Assembly: GCA_963699805.1 (NCBI GenBank)
Contig: CAVOVH010000001.1
Coordinates: 575,590-639,589 of the forward strand
From: JAGTVG01 sp963699805
Lineage (GTDB): Bacteria; Bacteroidota; Bacteroidia; Cytophagales; Cyclobacteriaceae
Direction: 5' to 3'
DNA: 64,000 nucleotides
The notes beneath the pieces were generated by a model. That model was not told the origin of the DNA and ran no database searches. It was given only the letters and a program-made list of their open reading frames with translations. Numbering within the stretch: the stretch's first letter is position 1; each line of letters opens with the position of its first letter. A program made the position numbers and the translations under genes. This document shows positions 1-9,033 of the stretch, in pieces.

Positions 1-948
1 GCAGGCATGGCCATGCTGCAGGTGATCATTAACCCGCTGTTAAGAGTAGCTGGAGGGGAAGAAAATTTTGCTTTTTATTCGGTACTGGCCCAGCTGGTTT
101 TCGGTTCGGCCTCTTTCGTCAGCCCGAAGATGTATTCCTGGGTGGTATTGAATGTGCATGGAGAAAAATCCGTTACCGGTGGCCTGGCCGGATTATTGAC
201 TCGTCTCACACCTTCCGATCTTTCCTGGGCCGCCGTATACTGGATCTTTGCCATCATCAGTTTTGCGATGATCCTATTGATCCTGATGACCCGTTTCCCC
301 AAGGTGGAACTGAAGGAGGATGAAAAAGTAGGAACCCGTCAGAGTTATCTGGATCTTTTCAAAAACAAATATGTGATCTTTTTTTTCCTGGGAATTTTCG
401 CCTATGTTGGGACCGAACAGGGGGTTTCCTACTGGATGTCCAGGTTTTTAGCGGATTATCATGGATACGATTATGAGACGGTCGGGGCCAATGCGGTGGC
501 CAATTTCTGGGGACTGATGACGATCGGAGGGATCCTGGGTCTGGTATTGCTGAAACTGTTTGACAGCAAGGTGATCCTCCGGTGGTTTACAATGATCTCC
601 ATGATTTGTCTGATTTTGGGTTTATTCGGTTCAAAAACCTTTTCATTATACGCTTTCCCAGCCGTTGGATTTTTTATGTCGGTGATGTATCCCATCATTA
701 TTTCACTTGCGCTCAATTCCGTGGATAAGCATCATGGTTCCTTTGCTGGGATATTGATGACCGGAATCATGGGTGGAGCGGTAGTCCAGCTTCTGATCGG
801 TGGATTGGCAGATCTTATTTCATTGAAAGTTGGGATGATGTTTAACTTTGTCACCATGGGCTATATTTTCAGTATCGGCGTATGGGCAAAGCCGCTGATC
901 AGGAATAAGGTGATCACCCTGGGGAAAAAGAAAGCCGATTCAGAATAA
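1..948 (+). CDS. MFS sugar permease, FucP/FHS-like, 5' end outside window
   Basis: The frame is open from the first base, so the visible 315 residues are the C-terminal part of a longer protein. About eight hydrophobic helices can be seen, with glycine-rich turns (TIGGILG and MTGIMGG) and a charged cytoplasmic loop near visible residue 105, as in the second half of a 12-helix major facilitator. A YVGTEQGVSYWMSRFL-like stretch resembles the fucose/glucose/galactose:H+ symporter (FHS) branch. The role is inferred to be proton-coupled monosaccharide uptake across the inner membrane. The gene converges on a Gfo/Idh/MocA dehydrogenase, a pairing common in sugar utilisation loci. The substrate cannot be told from sequence. 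Confidence 0.82.
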   Translation, partial: AGMAMLQVIINPLLRVAGGEENFAFYSVLAQLVFGSASFVSPKMYSWVVLNVHGEKSVTGGLAGLLTRLTPSDLSWAAVYWIFAIISFAMILLILMTRFPKVELKEDEKVGTRQSYLDLFKNKYVIFFFLGIFAYVGTEQGVSYWMSRFLADYHGYDYETVGANAVANFWGLMTIGGILGLVLLKLFDSKVILRWFTMISMICLILGLFGSKTFSLYAFPAVGFFMSVMYPIIISLALNSVDKHHGSFAGILMTGIMGGAVVQLLIGGLADLISLKVGMMFNFVTMGYIFSIGVWAKPLIRNKVITLGKKKADSE

Positions 949-961
949 TATATTTAATTCG

Positions 962-994
962 AGCGATGACATCCCTCGAAAGGATGTCATCGCT
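962..994. terminator. Perfect 13-bp hairpin between convergent genes
   Basis: AGCGATGACATCC at 962-974 and its exact complement at 982-994 enclose a 7-nt loop. The hairpin lies in the 87-bp gap between the permease stop and the stop of the minus-strand dehydrogenase, so it could end transcription from both sides. There is no long T run on either flank, so intrinsic termination is inferred from position and stem strength. Confidence 0.6.
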
Positions 995-1035
995 TAAAGG
1001 GATCCCAACCCTGGCCAGTTCTGATTGAGTATGGA

Positions 1036-2181
1036 CTAAACCCTAACCCATTTTTGTTTTTTATTACTTTCGATGATCCTTTCACACAGGACAAGTTCCC
1101 GCAGGCCATCCCGGAAAGTGGGATAGGAAGGATGTTTTGACCGGCCATTCCGGATGTCGGCATAAATTTCCTTGAAGATCTGTTTGGAGGTATCCGGAAA
1201 TCCTTCATTATGACCGCCTGGGAAGGCGATGATCTTCCGGCTCTCTGCCTCCACCAGTGAAGGATCTCGCAGCAGGACCTGGTTTGGCTGGTCCCTCCGG
1301 CCGATCCAGCATTCATTGGGAGTTTCCGAGCACCAGGAAAAGGTCTGCCCGGATCCGGCAATTTCGAGACTCAGTCTGTTCTTCCTCCCGGCCGATACCT
1401 GGCTAACTGTCACCACCCCCTTGTTCCCATTATCGAACCGGAGCATTACAGAGGCATAATCTTCCGTATGGATGGGGACTTCCTGGTAGTCCTCCGGTTT
1501 CAACAGTTTGCCGGAATAAGTCTCAATGGGTTTCAGCGGTTTCTTCCGGTTCTTATGGATGGTGGCAAAATCGGCCATCACTTCCACAATCTTCAATCCG
1601 GTGATGTACTCAAGCAGATCCATCAGATGGGAGCCGATGTCGGCGATCGCCTTGGATTCACCGGACTTGTCTGCTTCCAACCTCCAGTTATAATCCGTAT
1701 CATAAAAAAGCCAATCCTGCAGGTAGGAACCGATGACGGAATAGATCTCACCCAGTTCCCCCTTTTCCCGTGAAGACTTCATATGCCGAATTAGCGGGTA
1801 ATACCTGATATTAAAATGAACAGCGTTTACCAGTCCCGTACGGTCCGCCAGCCTCACCAGTTCTTCCGCTTCCTGGATGGTCATGGCCAGCGGCTTTTCG
1901 CAGACCACATGGATCCCTTTTTCCAGGGCAGCTTTTGCCATGGGGAAATGGAGGTTATTGGGGGTACAGATATGGACGCATTGGACTCCCTCACGATTGA
2001 GGAGATCGTTAAAATTCTCATAATAGTGTTCGATTCCCAGGTCCCGGGCTTTTTGTCTTGCCACTTCGGTTGAGTAGTCTGAGATGGCCACTACTTCAAT
2101 GCCGGGGATCCTTCTGAGTGCTTCTACATGGGCCGGACCGATGAAACCGAGACCGGCTACGGCGGTTTTAATGGTTTTCAT
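1036..2181 (-). CDS. Gfo/Idh/MocA family NAD(P)-dependent oxidoreductase
   Basis: The 381-residue product has the family layout: an N-terminal Rossmann fold with the dinucleotide motif G10-L-G-F-I-G15, the family signature CEKP with Lys96, and a C-terminal alpha/beta domain with the D181-IGSH185 motif that supplies the catalytic His. Members oxidise or epimerise sugars, inositols or their derivatives with NAD(P)H. No signal peptide or Tat motif is visible, so it should be cytoplasmic, unlike many Bacteroidota relatives that are exported through Tat. It converges on the permease gene. Its substrate is unknown, and a link to the imported sugar is inference from adjacency. Confidence 0.88.
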   Translation of the reverse strand: MKTIKTAVAGLGFIGPAHVEALRRIPGIEVVAISDYSTEVARQKARDLGIEHYYENFNDLLNREGVQCVHICTPNNLHFPMAKAALEKGIHVVCEKPLAMTIQEAEELVRLADRTGLVNAVHFNIRYYPLIRHMKSSREKGELGEIYSVIGSYLQDWLFYDTDYNWRLEADKSGESKAIADIGSHLMDLLEYITGLKIVEVMADFATIHKNRKKPLKPIETYSGKLLKPEDYQEVPIHTEDYASVMLRFDNGNKGVVTVSQVSAGRKNRLSLEIAGSGQTFSWCSETPNECWIGRRDQPNQVLLRDPSLVEAESRKIIAFPGGHNEGFPDTSKQIFKEIYADIRNGRSKHPSYPTFRDGLRELVLCERIIESNKKQKWVRV

Positions 2182-2235
2182 GATGAAAAAAATTTTATTT
2201 ACAGGTAATTTTTAGAAATCAAGTAATACGTATAA

Positions 2236-2305
2236 ATGTAAATTGTAAAATAAGAATTATAAAGTTTTACCTCGAATTTTGAGATAGCAATTCCGAATTT
2301 TGAAA
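2236..2305. repeat. Degenerate 7-nt-period tract, 10 units
   Basis: Read in steps of seven from 2236 the units are ATGTAAA, TTGTAAA, ATAAGAA, TTATAAA, GTTTTAC, CTCGAAT, TTTGAGA, TAGCAAT, TCCGAAT and TTTGAAA. Unit sequence drifts while phase is kept. It lies 55 bp upstream of the dehydrogenase start. ATGTAAA, TTGTAAA and CGAAT-type units recur in the tract at 9193-9262. Confidence 0.6.
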
Positions 2306-2390
2306 GATGGGACAGGATCTATTGAAAGCTTCCCCTATTTAGAAGCATAAGATATTAAATTTTTCCAATTGTTGTTATTGTCCTGTTGAA

Positions 2391-2603
2391 ATGTGGGAAA
2401 CTCTTCCTTCAGGTTACAAGCAGTGGTTTAGTTTATTTTATCCCCCAATTACTTTTTATGGACATAATGCTTTAAGAGAATTTATAGAAAAATTCATTGA
2501 ACAAATTATTTCCGATCTTAAATTAAAGAAATATATATCTTCTATCAACTTTGATTTTCAAGGGGCAAGACAGCAAGGTAGTGATAGACTTTGGTTAGTG
2601 TAA
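2391..2603 (+). pseudogene. Possible gene fragment, unrecognised
   Basis: An open stretch of 70 codons starts with ATG and ends with TAA. Its composition looks protein-like (aromatic, mixed charge, a possible amphipathic helix followed by short beta-like segments ending GSDRLWLV), but I recognise no family. It is isolated from any operon and followed by a hairpin. It may be a short real gene, a leftover of a longer one, or chance. Confidence 0.25.
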
Positions 2604-2641
2604 CCATGCGATATAAAAAATTGGGGTCAAAATGGTTTTTT

Positions 2642-2666
2642 AAAGTTGGTGCCCCGCACCAACTTT
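2642..2666. repeat. Perfect 11-bp inverted repeat with 3-nt loop
   Basis: AAAGTTGGTGC at 2642-2652 pairs exactly with 2656-2666 around CCC. It follows the 70-codon open stretch by 38 bp and is preceded by a T run, so it could be a terminator acting on the minus strand or part of a dispersed palindromic repeat. Confidence 0.5.
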
Positions 2667-3008
2667 CTGTAACGGCAGATAAAAACGTTGCCTGCACTCC
2701 CCAACTTTTCATATTGCTGAACTGCTGCCAACAATGTAAAAATCAAACTGAATAATCCGTGAATGAGCAATATTTTATTGCCTTAGTTTTGTTTTTTTCA
2801 TCCAGTATTATTAACCCCAATTATTCTTAAACTATTTAAAAATTTACAAATAAAATGTATTTAAAATACTCATAATCAATCTGATAAACCAAGGGGTTAA
2901 CCCTCGATAAGCACAATTTCAATGGCTCATTTTCAGGCTATTGGATAAATTCTAAAAATTTCAAATCCATGAATATTTTTTAAATTTATAAGAAATTGTG
3001 CTTCATCT

Positions 3009-3055
3009 CCCGATGAATATCGGGACCAAAGGGCGTCTGCCTGCCGTCAGGCAGG
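3009..3055. repeat. Two adjacent short palindromes upstream of the SIS gene
   Basis: CCCGAT-GAAT-ATCGGG (3009-3024) and CCTGCC-GTCA-GGCAGG (3040-3055) are perfect 6-bp stems with 4-nt loops. Such CCCGAT...ATCGGG and CCTGCC...GGCAGG palindromes are common intergenic repeats. Their presence argues that the open frame upstream of 3106 is not translated. Confidence 0.5.
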
Positions 3056-3105
3056 AAAAATTTGTGAATTTTTCGGGTAAATTGTCAGATTTAACGTTGA
3101 ATACT

Positions 3106-4158
3106 ATGAATAAATTTCTGGAAGAAATCTTTGAGCAACCCGGCTCGATCGAAAAAGTCCTAGCTCATTATACAGGTTCAGGCGGAAAACCTTTGCTTGA
3201 AAGGATTAAAAGCGCGATCAGCGAAAGAGCCATTGAAAAAATTATTTTTACCGGCATGGGTAGTTCCTACTTTATTTCCCATGCCGCTTCCACCTTATTC
3301 AATGAATCGAAGATATATTCCTACGTATTAAACGCCAGTGAATTACTGCATTATAATCTTTCCCTGCTTGGGCGTAAAACCATGTTAATTTGCATATCTC
3401 AGTCAGGAGAAAGTTTTGAAATCCTGGAAATTCTAGAAAAGCTTCCATCCACAGTCTACTGTGTCGGTATCACCAATGAAGAAGACAGCACACTCTCGCG
3501 AAAAGCGGATGCTGCATTGTTATGCAAATGCGGAAAAGAAGAAATGACGTCCACGAAAACGTATGTAACATCTTCCCTCGTCTCTTTCATCCTGGGCTGG
3601 TACCTGGCCGGGAGTTGGAATGAAAGTAAAATTCATAGGATTGAACGGCTTATTCTGAATTTCAGAACAACACTGACCGGTTTTGATCAATGGTTAAGTG
3701 CCTTTCTGGACTTTTTCGGTGATGTGCAGACGATACAGATTATCGCCAGGGGACCAGTATTTTCAACAGCCAGTCAGTCCGCTTTAATGTTTAAGGAAGC
3801 CCTAAGAATTCCGGCAGCAGGTTATTTGGGGGGTGAATTCAGGCACGGTCCAATGGAAATGGTATCGGAAGGATTTAAGGCTATTCTTTTTGCCGGCAAA
3901 GGAAAAACATGGGGACAAAGTATTAAGATGGCTGAAGATATATCCAGATTTGGCGGCAAAGTATGGTTGATAACCAATAAGCAACCGGAATTGTCTGACA
4001 AGAATATAGTCACCTTTTATGTCAATGAGCCTGATGAATATTTATTTTCTGTTCAAAGTATCATTCCGGTTCAGCTATTCATCGATTCTTACGCTAAATC
4101 GAAAGGATTTCAAGCAGGGAGCTTTTCTCGGGGTGCCAAAGTCACCATGACGGAATAA
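3106..4158 (+). CDS. GlmS-type SIS-domain enzyme, candidate glucosamine-6-phosphate deaminase
   Basis: The product has two sugar isomerase (SIS) domains and no glutaminase domain. The first carries a GMGSS loop and a CISQSGES phosphosugar-binding loop; the second carries the KEALRIPAAGYLGGEFRHGPMEM region typical of the GlmS isomerase half and its relatives AgaS, FrlB and archaeal GlmD. The frame is open from 2998, but that extension runs through two palindromic repeats, so I chose ATG 3106 (350 residues). It is followed after 36 bp by a ROK kinase and then by an exo-beta-glucosaminidase, so deamination or isomerisation of glucosamine-6-phosphate in the cytoplasm is the best inference. A fructosamine or N-acetylgalactosamine pathway enzyme is the alternative. 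Confidence 0.8.
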   Translation: MNKFLEEIFEQPGSIEKVLAHYTGSGGKPLLERIKSAISERAIEKIIFTGMGSSYFISHAASTLFNESKIYSYVLNASELLHYNLSLLGRKTMLICISQSGESFEILEILEKLPSTVYCVGITNEEDSTLSRKADAALLCKCGKEEMTSTKTYVTSSLVSFILGWYLAGSWNESKIHRIERLILNFRTTLTGFDQWLSAFLDFFGDVQTIQIIARGPVFSTASQSALMFKEALRIPAAGYLGGEFRHGPMEMVSEGFKAILFAGKGKTWGQSIKMAEDISRFGGKVWLITNKQPELSDKNIVTFYVNEPDEYLFSVQSIIPVQLFIDSYAKSKGFQAGSFSRGAKVTMTE

Positions 4159-4194
4159 ACAATTTAAAATCAAACATTTAAACCCTAATTCCTA

Positions 4195-5094
4195 TTGTCA
4201 AGTAAAAAAATAATTATCGGGGTCGATCTGGGAGGCACCAAGATCATGACCGGAGCCATTACCTGTGAAGGTAATGTGCTCGGTGAGCCGGTTCAAGTAC
4301 CTACAGGAGCCGGCGATCCTGCTGAAATGGTTTTGAAACGGATTACCGGGTCGATTGAAAAAACGTTGAGCGATCTCAGGCTGTCGGTAAACGAGGTGGC
4401 AGGAATAGGAATTGGTTCCACGGGTCCGGTGGACAGTGAAACAGGGGAAATCCTGGAATGCCCGCAATTGCCCAACATGCATTTTTTTAATTTACGCGAA
4501 TCCATCAGAAAACACTTTGGCATCTCTGTCCGGCTTAACAATGATGCCAATTGCTTGGTATTCGGTGAATGCGTTTTTGGCGTGGCAGCTGATAAAAAGA
4601 ATGTGGTAGGTTTCACGCTGGGCACCGGCATAGGATGCGCGGTCGTTCTTGATAAAAAGATTCTGAACGGATCCACCGGCGCGGCTGCTGAAATATGGCC
4701 CTCGCCTTATAAATCCGGGATGATTGAGGATTATATTTCGGGCGGTGGAGTTACACGTATTTACCAATCCATTTCCGGTGAGGTAGAAACTTCGCTGGCA
4801 ATATATAACCTGGCATTGGCCGGGGATAAAGATGCCTTACAAGCATGGAATGAATTTGGCGTACATCTGGCAGTACCGATAGCATGGTCGGTAAATCTTA
4901 TCGATCCCGAAATGGTTGTTATTGGTGGTTCGATTGCCGCTGCTTTTCCTTTTTTCAAAACCTCCATGGAGGATAACCTGCGTAAATGGATATGCCCCGT
5001 TCCGGCTGAAAAAACAAAAGTCGTGCCGGCAAAATTGGGCAACTACGCGGGCTTTATAGGTGCTGCCTGCCTGATGTTAGAGGATAATGAATAA
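4195..5094 (+). CDS. ROK-family sugar kinase, TTG start
   Basis: The 299-residue protein shows the ROK ATP-binding motif GVDLGGTK near residue 9, a central LNNDANC stretch with the catalytic Asp, and a GTGIG phosphate loop. ROK kinases phosphorylate glucose, GlcNAc, ManNAc, fructose or glucosamine. The only fitting start is TTG 4195; no upstream ATG lies in frame. The region that normally carries the zinc-binding CxCGxxGCxE cluster instead reads EIWPSPYKSGMIEDYISG, with no cysteines, so this is a zinc-less variant. Placed between a SIS enzyme and an exo-glucosaminidase, it would most simply phosphorylate released glucosamine. Substrate is inference. Confidence 0.83.
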   Translation: MSSKKIIIGVDLGGTKIMTGAITCEGNVLGEPVQVPTGAGDPAEMVLKRITGSIEKTLSDLRLSVNEVAGIGIGSTGPVDSETGEILECPQLPNMHFFNLRESIRKHFGISVRLNNDANCLVFGECVFGVAADKKNVVGFTLGTGIGCAVVLDKKILNGSTGAAAEIWPSPYKSGMIEDYISGGGVTRIYQSISGEVETSLAIYNLALAGDKDALQAWNEFGVHLAVPIAWSVNLIDPEMVVIGGSIAAAFPFFKTSMEDNLRKWICPVPAEKTKVVPAKLGNYAGFIGAACLMLEDNE

Positions 5095-5126
5095 AACACA
5101 TAAAATAAGATTAAAGTAGTTATACA

Positions 5127-7931
5127 ATGAAAAAAGGATGGATTTTTATCGTGACGGTTGTTTTTTCCTTGGAATCGTGTACCCATCAGGAAAATGTAGC
5201 GGTTAATCCCATTAATGAAAAACAGCAGTTGAGGGAATGGAAACTGGAATCATCAACCCAGGTTGTTGTGAAGGAAAGTACGCTTTCATCAATAACATTC
5301 AACGATTCAGCGTGGATTAAGGCGGAAGTACCTACCACCGTGTTAAGAGCCCTGGTGAAAGCGGGCGTTTATCCTGACCCACATTTCGATTTAAATGACC
5401 TTCAAATCCCCGATGCCTCAGACGATCTAAGTAAGCGGTTGAATTTGTCCAAATACAGTCATTTGAAAAATGTTGCCAATCCATTCAAGGACCCGTACTG
5501 GTTCAGGATAACCTTTACCATTCCTGAAGAAAACCGGGGTAATAAAATATGGTTGAATTTTGATGGCATCAATTATCGCGGTGATGTATGGCTGAATGGT
5601 AAACAGGTAGCTGATTCCAGTGAAATGGCAGGCATGTTCCAGCGGTTCAAATACAACATCACAGATTTTGCCGTTTTAGATGGAGAAAATGTGCTTGCTG
5701 TAAAAATACATCAGGTTGACCATGTTGGAACTCCTTATCCCGGATACCAGTTCGTACCATTCGGTCCTAATAAAGGCCAGGGGCAGGATATTTTTAAGGA
5801 TGTGACGTCGAAAATATCCGCAGGCTGGGATTGCGCTCCGGTGGTTAGGGACAGGAATATGGGAATCTATCAGGATGTATACCTCACTTATACAGGTAAT
5901 GTAGATATTATAGATCCCTATATTGTAACCGACCTTCCACTTCCTGATACTACCCGTGCCGATATTACCATTACCACCGAACTTAAAAATACAGGAAACA
6001 CCACCCGAAAAGGTGTTTTAAGAGGAAGTATTGATATACTTAAAGAGATTGATTTTTATACTTATAAAAAGAAAATGCCAGGCAATATGAGCCCCATTAT
6101 TTTCAAAAAAGAAGTGGAAATTCCGGCCGGGCAAACTGTAAATATTTCATTTTCACCTAAAGAGTATGATCAGTTGACTGTAAAGGATCCACATTTGTGG
6201 TGGCCTAACGGTTATGGCATGCAATATCTGCACCACCTGAACCTGACATTTGAAATCGACGGGGAAGTATCTGATGTTCAAAATACTACATTTGGGATTA
6301 GGGAAATATCATCCACGCTGAAAGAATTGAATGGTGAATATGGGCGGATTTTCTGGGTGAACGGCCAAAGAATATTTTGCCGTGGAGGCTGGATCCAGCC
6401 CGATATGATGTTTGACATGAATCCTAAACGTGTATACGATGAAGCTAGGCTGCTGGCCGGGGCAGGTGTAAATATGATCGCGTGCGAAGATTTGCCATCC
6501 CCGCCAGAACATGTAATGGAAACCTATGATAAATATGGACTGATGATGTGGGAAACTTTCTATCAATGCTGGACGAGCTATCCAGGCACACCTTCTTTTT
6601 CTAATCCATTGGATACGGAATTATCATTGAGAAACTCTTTCGACATTGTGAAAAGGTACCGGAATCATCCAAGTCTGGTAATCTGGGCAGGTGCCTGTGA
6701 AACCATTATGCGTGAAGAACTATATGTTCCATTGCGAAAATACATAAAGGAAATGGATACAACCCGGGTTTTCATTGCCACATCGAGCCACGGCTGGGAC
6801 ATTGATTCGCTAACGCCCTATATGATACCCGATCTTCCAACGGGCATGACCGATGAAGGAGCGCCGGATTATACCTGGTACCCTCATCTCTATTACTATA
6901 ACATGGTTTTACAAGTGAAAAATCAGATGTTCCGAAATGAATTGGGTGTTCCGGCTGTTTCAACTTTGGAAAGTATGAAAAAATACATCTTTGACTTAGG
7001 GCAGGGACCGAAAAACGACCTTTATCCCCTTGATAAAAAATGGGCATACCACGATGCATGGGACGGAAATGGCTATGCTTTCCGGGCATACGACAGAGCC
7101 ATCAGAAATCAATACGGACAACCAGAGACTGTGGAAGATTATATACGCCAGGCACAATATGTGAATGCCGGAAGTTACAGGGCCATGTTCGAAGCAGCCA
7201 ACCACCGCATGTGGGACATTACTTCGGGTGTTATGCTCTGGAAACTTAATGCTACTTGGCCACAAGTGCTATGGCAGATATATGATTGGTTTCTGAATCC
7301 AAATGCAGGTTATTTTTATACCAAAAAAGCGCTTGAACCAGTTCACATCCAATTAAATGAACATGATTTTACGGCGTCGGTTATTAATACAAACCATAAA
7401 GTACATCAAAATCTGACGGCAATCGTTCAGGTATTGAATAATGATATGAACGTGAATTGGGAAAAAGAAGAAAAATTCACTATTGAAGCAGACAGATATA
7501 AGGAGCTTTTCAAATTACCGGCACTGGAAAATTTAACACCCACTTACTTCGTGAAACTGGTGTTGAAGGATCCGGATGGTAAAATTATGTCTGATAATTT
7601 CTACTGGTTCTCCTCGGCAAAATATAAAGTTGACCTCACCGATATTACCAAATTACCAAAAGTTATTTTGGATATTAAACATGAGCTTTCCTATGATGAG
7701 TATGATGAAGGCTACATGAAAGTTGTGGTAAAAAATCCGACAGACAAACTGGCTTTCTTCAATCGTTTGTTATTGACAAAAGGAGAGGGAGGTGAGGAAG
7801 TATGGCCTACTTTCTGGAGTGATAATTTCTTCAGTTTGTTGCCCGGAGAAGAAAAGGTGGTAACCGCGCGCTTTGCCAAACAGGATCTGGATGGGAAAGA
7901 ACCTGTTTTGGTTTTGGATAAGGATATTTAA
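5127..7931 (+). CDS. GH2 exo-beta-D-glucosaminidase-like lipoprotein
   Basis: The 934-residue product starts with a lipoprotein signal peptide (lipobox LESC), followed by a sugar-binding beta-sandwich (PYWFRITFTIP, NYRGDVWLNGKQVA), an Ig-like domain, the TIM barrel and C-terminal beta domains. It follows the CsxA-type exo-beta-D-glucosaminidase branch of GH2: the acid/base is Glu525 in WAGACE (the branch usually has Asp in NGSD), and the nucleophile is Glu605 in FRNELG followed by TLESMKKYI. It would release glucosamine from the non-reducing ends of chitosan oligosaccharides at the cell surface or in the periplasm. It ends the operon with the SIS enzyme and kinase. A beta-mannosidase or other GH2 specificity is less likely. 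Confidence 0.85.
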   Translation: MKKGWIFIVTVVFSLESCTHQENVAVNPINEKQQLREWKLESSTQVVVKESTLSSITFNDSAWIKAEVPTTVLRALVKAGVYPDPHFDLNDLQIPDASDDLSKRLNLSKYSHLKNVANPFKDPYWFRITFTIPEENRGNKIWLNFDGINYRGDVWLNGKQVADSSEMAGMFQRFKYNITDFAVLDGENVLAVKIHQVDHVGTPYPGYQFVPFGPNKGQGQDIFKDVTSKISAGWDCAPVVRDRNMGIYQDVYLTYTGNVDIIDPYIVTDLPLPDTTRADITITTELKNTGNTTRKGVLRGSIDILKEIDFYTYKKKMPGNMSPIIFKKEVEIPAGQTVNISFSPKEYDQLTVKDPHLWWPNGYGMQYLHHLNLTFEIDGEVSDVQNTTFGIREISSTLKELNGEYGRIFWVNGQRIFCRGGWIQPDMMFDMNPKRVYDEARLLAGAGVNMIACEDLPSPPEHVMETYDKYGLMMWETFYQCWTSYPGTPSFSNPLDTELSLRNSFDIVKRYRNHPSLVIWAGACETIMREELYVPLRKYIKEMDTTRVFIATSSHGWDIDSLTPYMIPDLPTGMTDEGAPDYTWYPHLYYYNMVLQVKNQMFRNELGVPAVSTLESMKKYIFDLGQGPKNDLYPLDKKWAYHDAWDGNGYAFRAYDRAIRNQYGQPETVEDYIRQAQYVNAGSYRAMFEAANHRMWDITSGVMLWKLNATWPQVLWQIYDWFLNPNAGYFYTKKALEPVHIQLNEHDFTASVINTNHKVHQNLTAIVQVLNNDMNVNWEKEEKFTIEADRYKELFKLPALENLTPTYFVKLVLKDPDGKIMSDNFYWFSSAKYKVDLTDITKLPKVILDIKHELSYDEYDEGYMKVVVKNPTDKLAFFNRLLLTKGEGGEEVWPTFWSDNFFSLLPGEEKVVTARFAKQDLDGKEPVLVLDKDI

Positions 7932-7939
7932 TGCCCGCT

Positions 7940-7970
7940 TCTGAAATATACTGGAAAATAATTTCAGAAC
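7940..7970. terminator. Hairpin after the GH2 gene
   Basis: TTCTGAAAT at 7940-7948 pairs with ATTTCAGAA at 7962-7970 across a 13-nt loop, 9 bp after the GH2 stop and between convergent genes. No T run follows, so the call rests on position. Confidence 0.4.
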
Positions 7971-8106
7971 TTCAGGGTCTCCCTCAAAGCGGTTGTCTAA
8001 AAAGTAAGTAAAAATGGAGTAAACTGGATGGATTTACCTATTTTGATTTAAAGTAAGGGAAAAGTTCTGCATAAATCAAACATGTGTATGAAGACTGATC
8101 AAACTA

Positions 8107-9033
8107 TTATTTCCAATTTATTTCTTTCATCGAAGTATTAATGGCCTCCCACACGGGATTGTTTTCGTGTGGAACACAATCGCGTGCCCAATACCACCAA
8201 AAATAGCCACCCCTGTAATTTTTTACATATTTGGGCATATTGTAATAATGCTTTACCATTGCTACTTTACCCTCTGTAGTACCTCTATGGCCACATTCGC
8301 CTATTGCCAGTATCGAATTCGGAAACATGGTTTGCAAAGTTTCAAATATACTTTTCCAGTCGGGCTGAAAGCCGTGGTGATCGTCTTCATAGTAGCTCAC
8401 TGTCATGTAATCAAGTCCCTTTTTCATATCTTCAGGAACATACTTTTGTAACCAATCCAGCATGCTCATTTCTTGATCGCCGAGGGCTACTTCATAACTG
8501 ACCAATAAGGTTTTTGCATTTTTCTCTTCAATAAATTGATAGGCAGCATACATTTTGTCAGCGTTAAACTGTCTGTCATCGCCAATCCAGCCTTCTCCGT
8601 TTATTTCATTCGCAATTTCCCACATATCAACATAAGGGGAGAGGTACTCATATGATTCCTTAAACCTTTTCAAATAAGCATCTACACTCTTGAAGCGATT
8701 CATGTAGTATGAATCTACCGGTTGTGCCACTACATAGGCGACGGCATGAATTTCTTTGAATATCCTTTCATAATCTTTCGGTGCAATTTTATCTGACATA
8801 ACGATCCTGGCGGTAGGCTTTACTGACATTGCCTTAATAGCCTTTACGATTAGCTGCAGGGTATCTTCGCCTGACCAACCATCAGAAACCGTAATTCCAT
8901 ATATTGGCTGTGATGGATCAATACCGGCATTGTTTTTATCTGCCTTGCATCCTGATAAGGCTATTACAAATGCGAATAAAGTAATCAGTAACATTATCCG
9001 TTTTCTGTTAGTATTTCTATGAAGTTGTTTCAT
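8107..9033 (-). CDS. Clan-A-like glycoside hydrolase lipoprotein, family not assigned
   Basis: The 308-residue protein starts with a lipoprotein signal (lipobox ALSGC). The rest reads as one TIM barrel: beta-strand 4 ends with WEIANE, placing a candidate acid/base at Glu143, and beta-strand 7 gives AIGECGHRG with a candidate nucleophile at Glu246. The Asn-Glu pair and about 100-residue spacing fit clan GH-A (GH5, GH39, GH53 and relatives), but I cannot pick a family. It is short, with no accessory domain. It converges on the GH2 gene and is divergent from the GH16 gene, so it forms its own transcription unit. It probably acts on an oligosaccharide at the cell envelope. Confidence 0.65.
   Translation of the reverse strand: MKQLHRNTNRKRIMLLITLFAFVIALSGCKADKNNAGIDPSQPIYGITVSDGWSGEDTLQLIVKAIKAMSVKPTARIVMSDKIAPKDYERIFKEIHAVAYVVAQPVDSYYMNRFKSVDAYLKRFKESYEYLSPYVDMWEIANEINGEGWIGDDRQFNADKMYAAYQFIEEKNAKTLLVSYEVALGDQEMSMLDWLQKYVPEDMKKGLDYMTVSYYEDDHHGFQPDWKSIFETLQTMFPNSILAIGECGHRGTTEGKVAMVKHYYNMPKYVKNYRGGYFWWYWARDCVPHENNPVWEAINTSMKEINWK

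Larger units (their letters stand above)
2182..3105. other. Long A/T-rich intergenic region with repeats and a possible gene remnant
   Basis: This 924-bp spacer holds a 7-nt-period tract (2236-2305), a 70-codon open stretch (2391-2603), a perfect hairpin (2642-2666) and two short palindromes just before the SIS gene (3009-3055). The rest is A/T-rich and shows nothing I can name. Confidence 0.6.

Noticed and set aside
2998..3105. 36-codon N-terminal extension of the SIS-domain gene
   Set aside because: The extension is translated palindromic repeat sequence, and homology-like content starts after ATG 3106.
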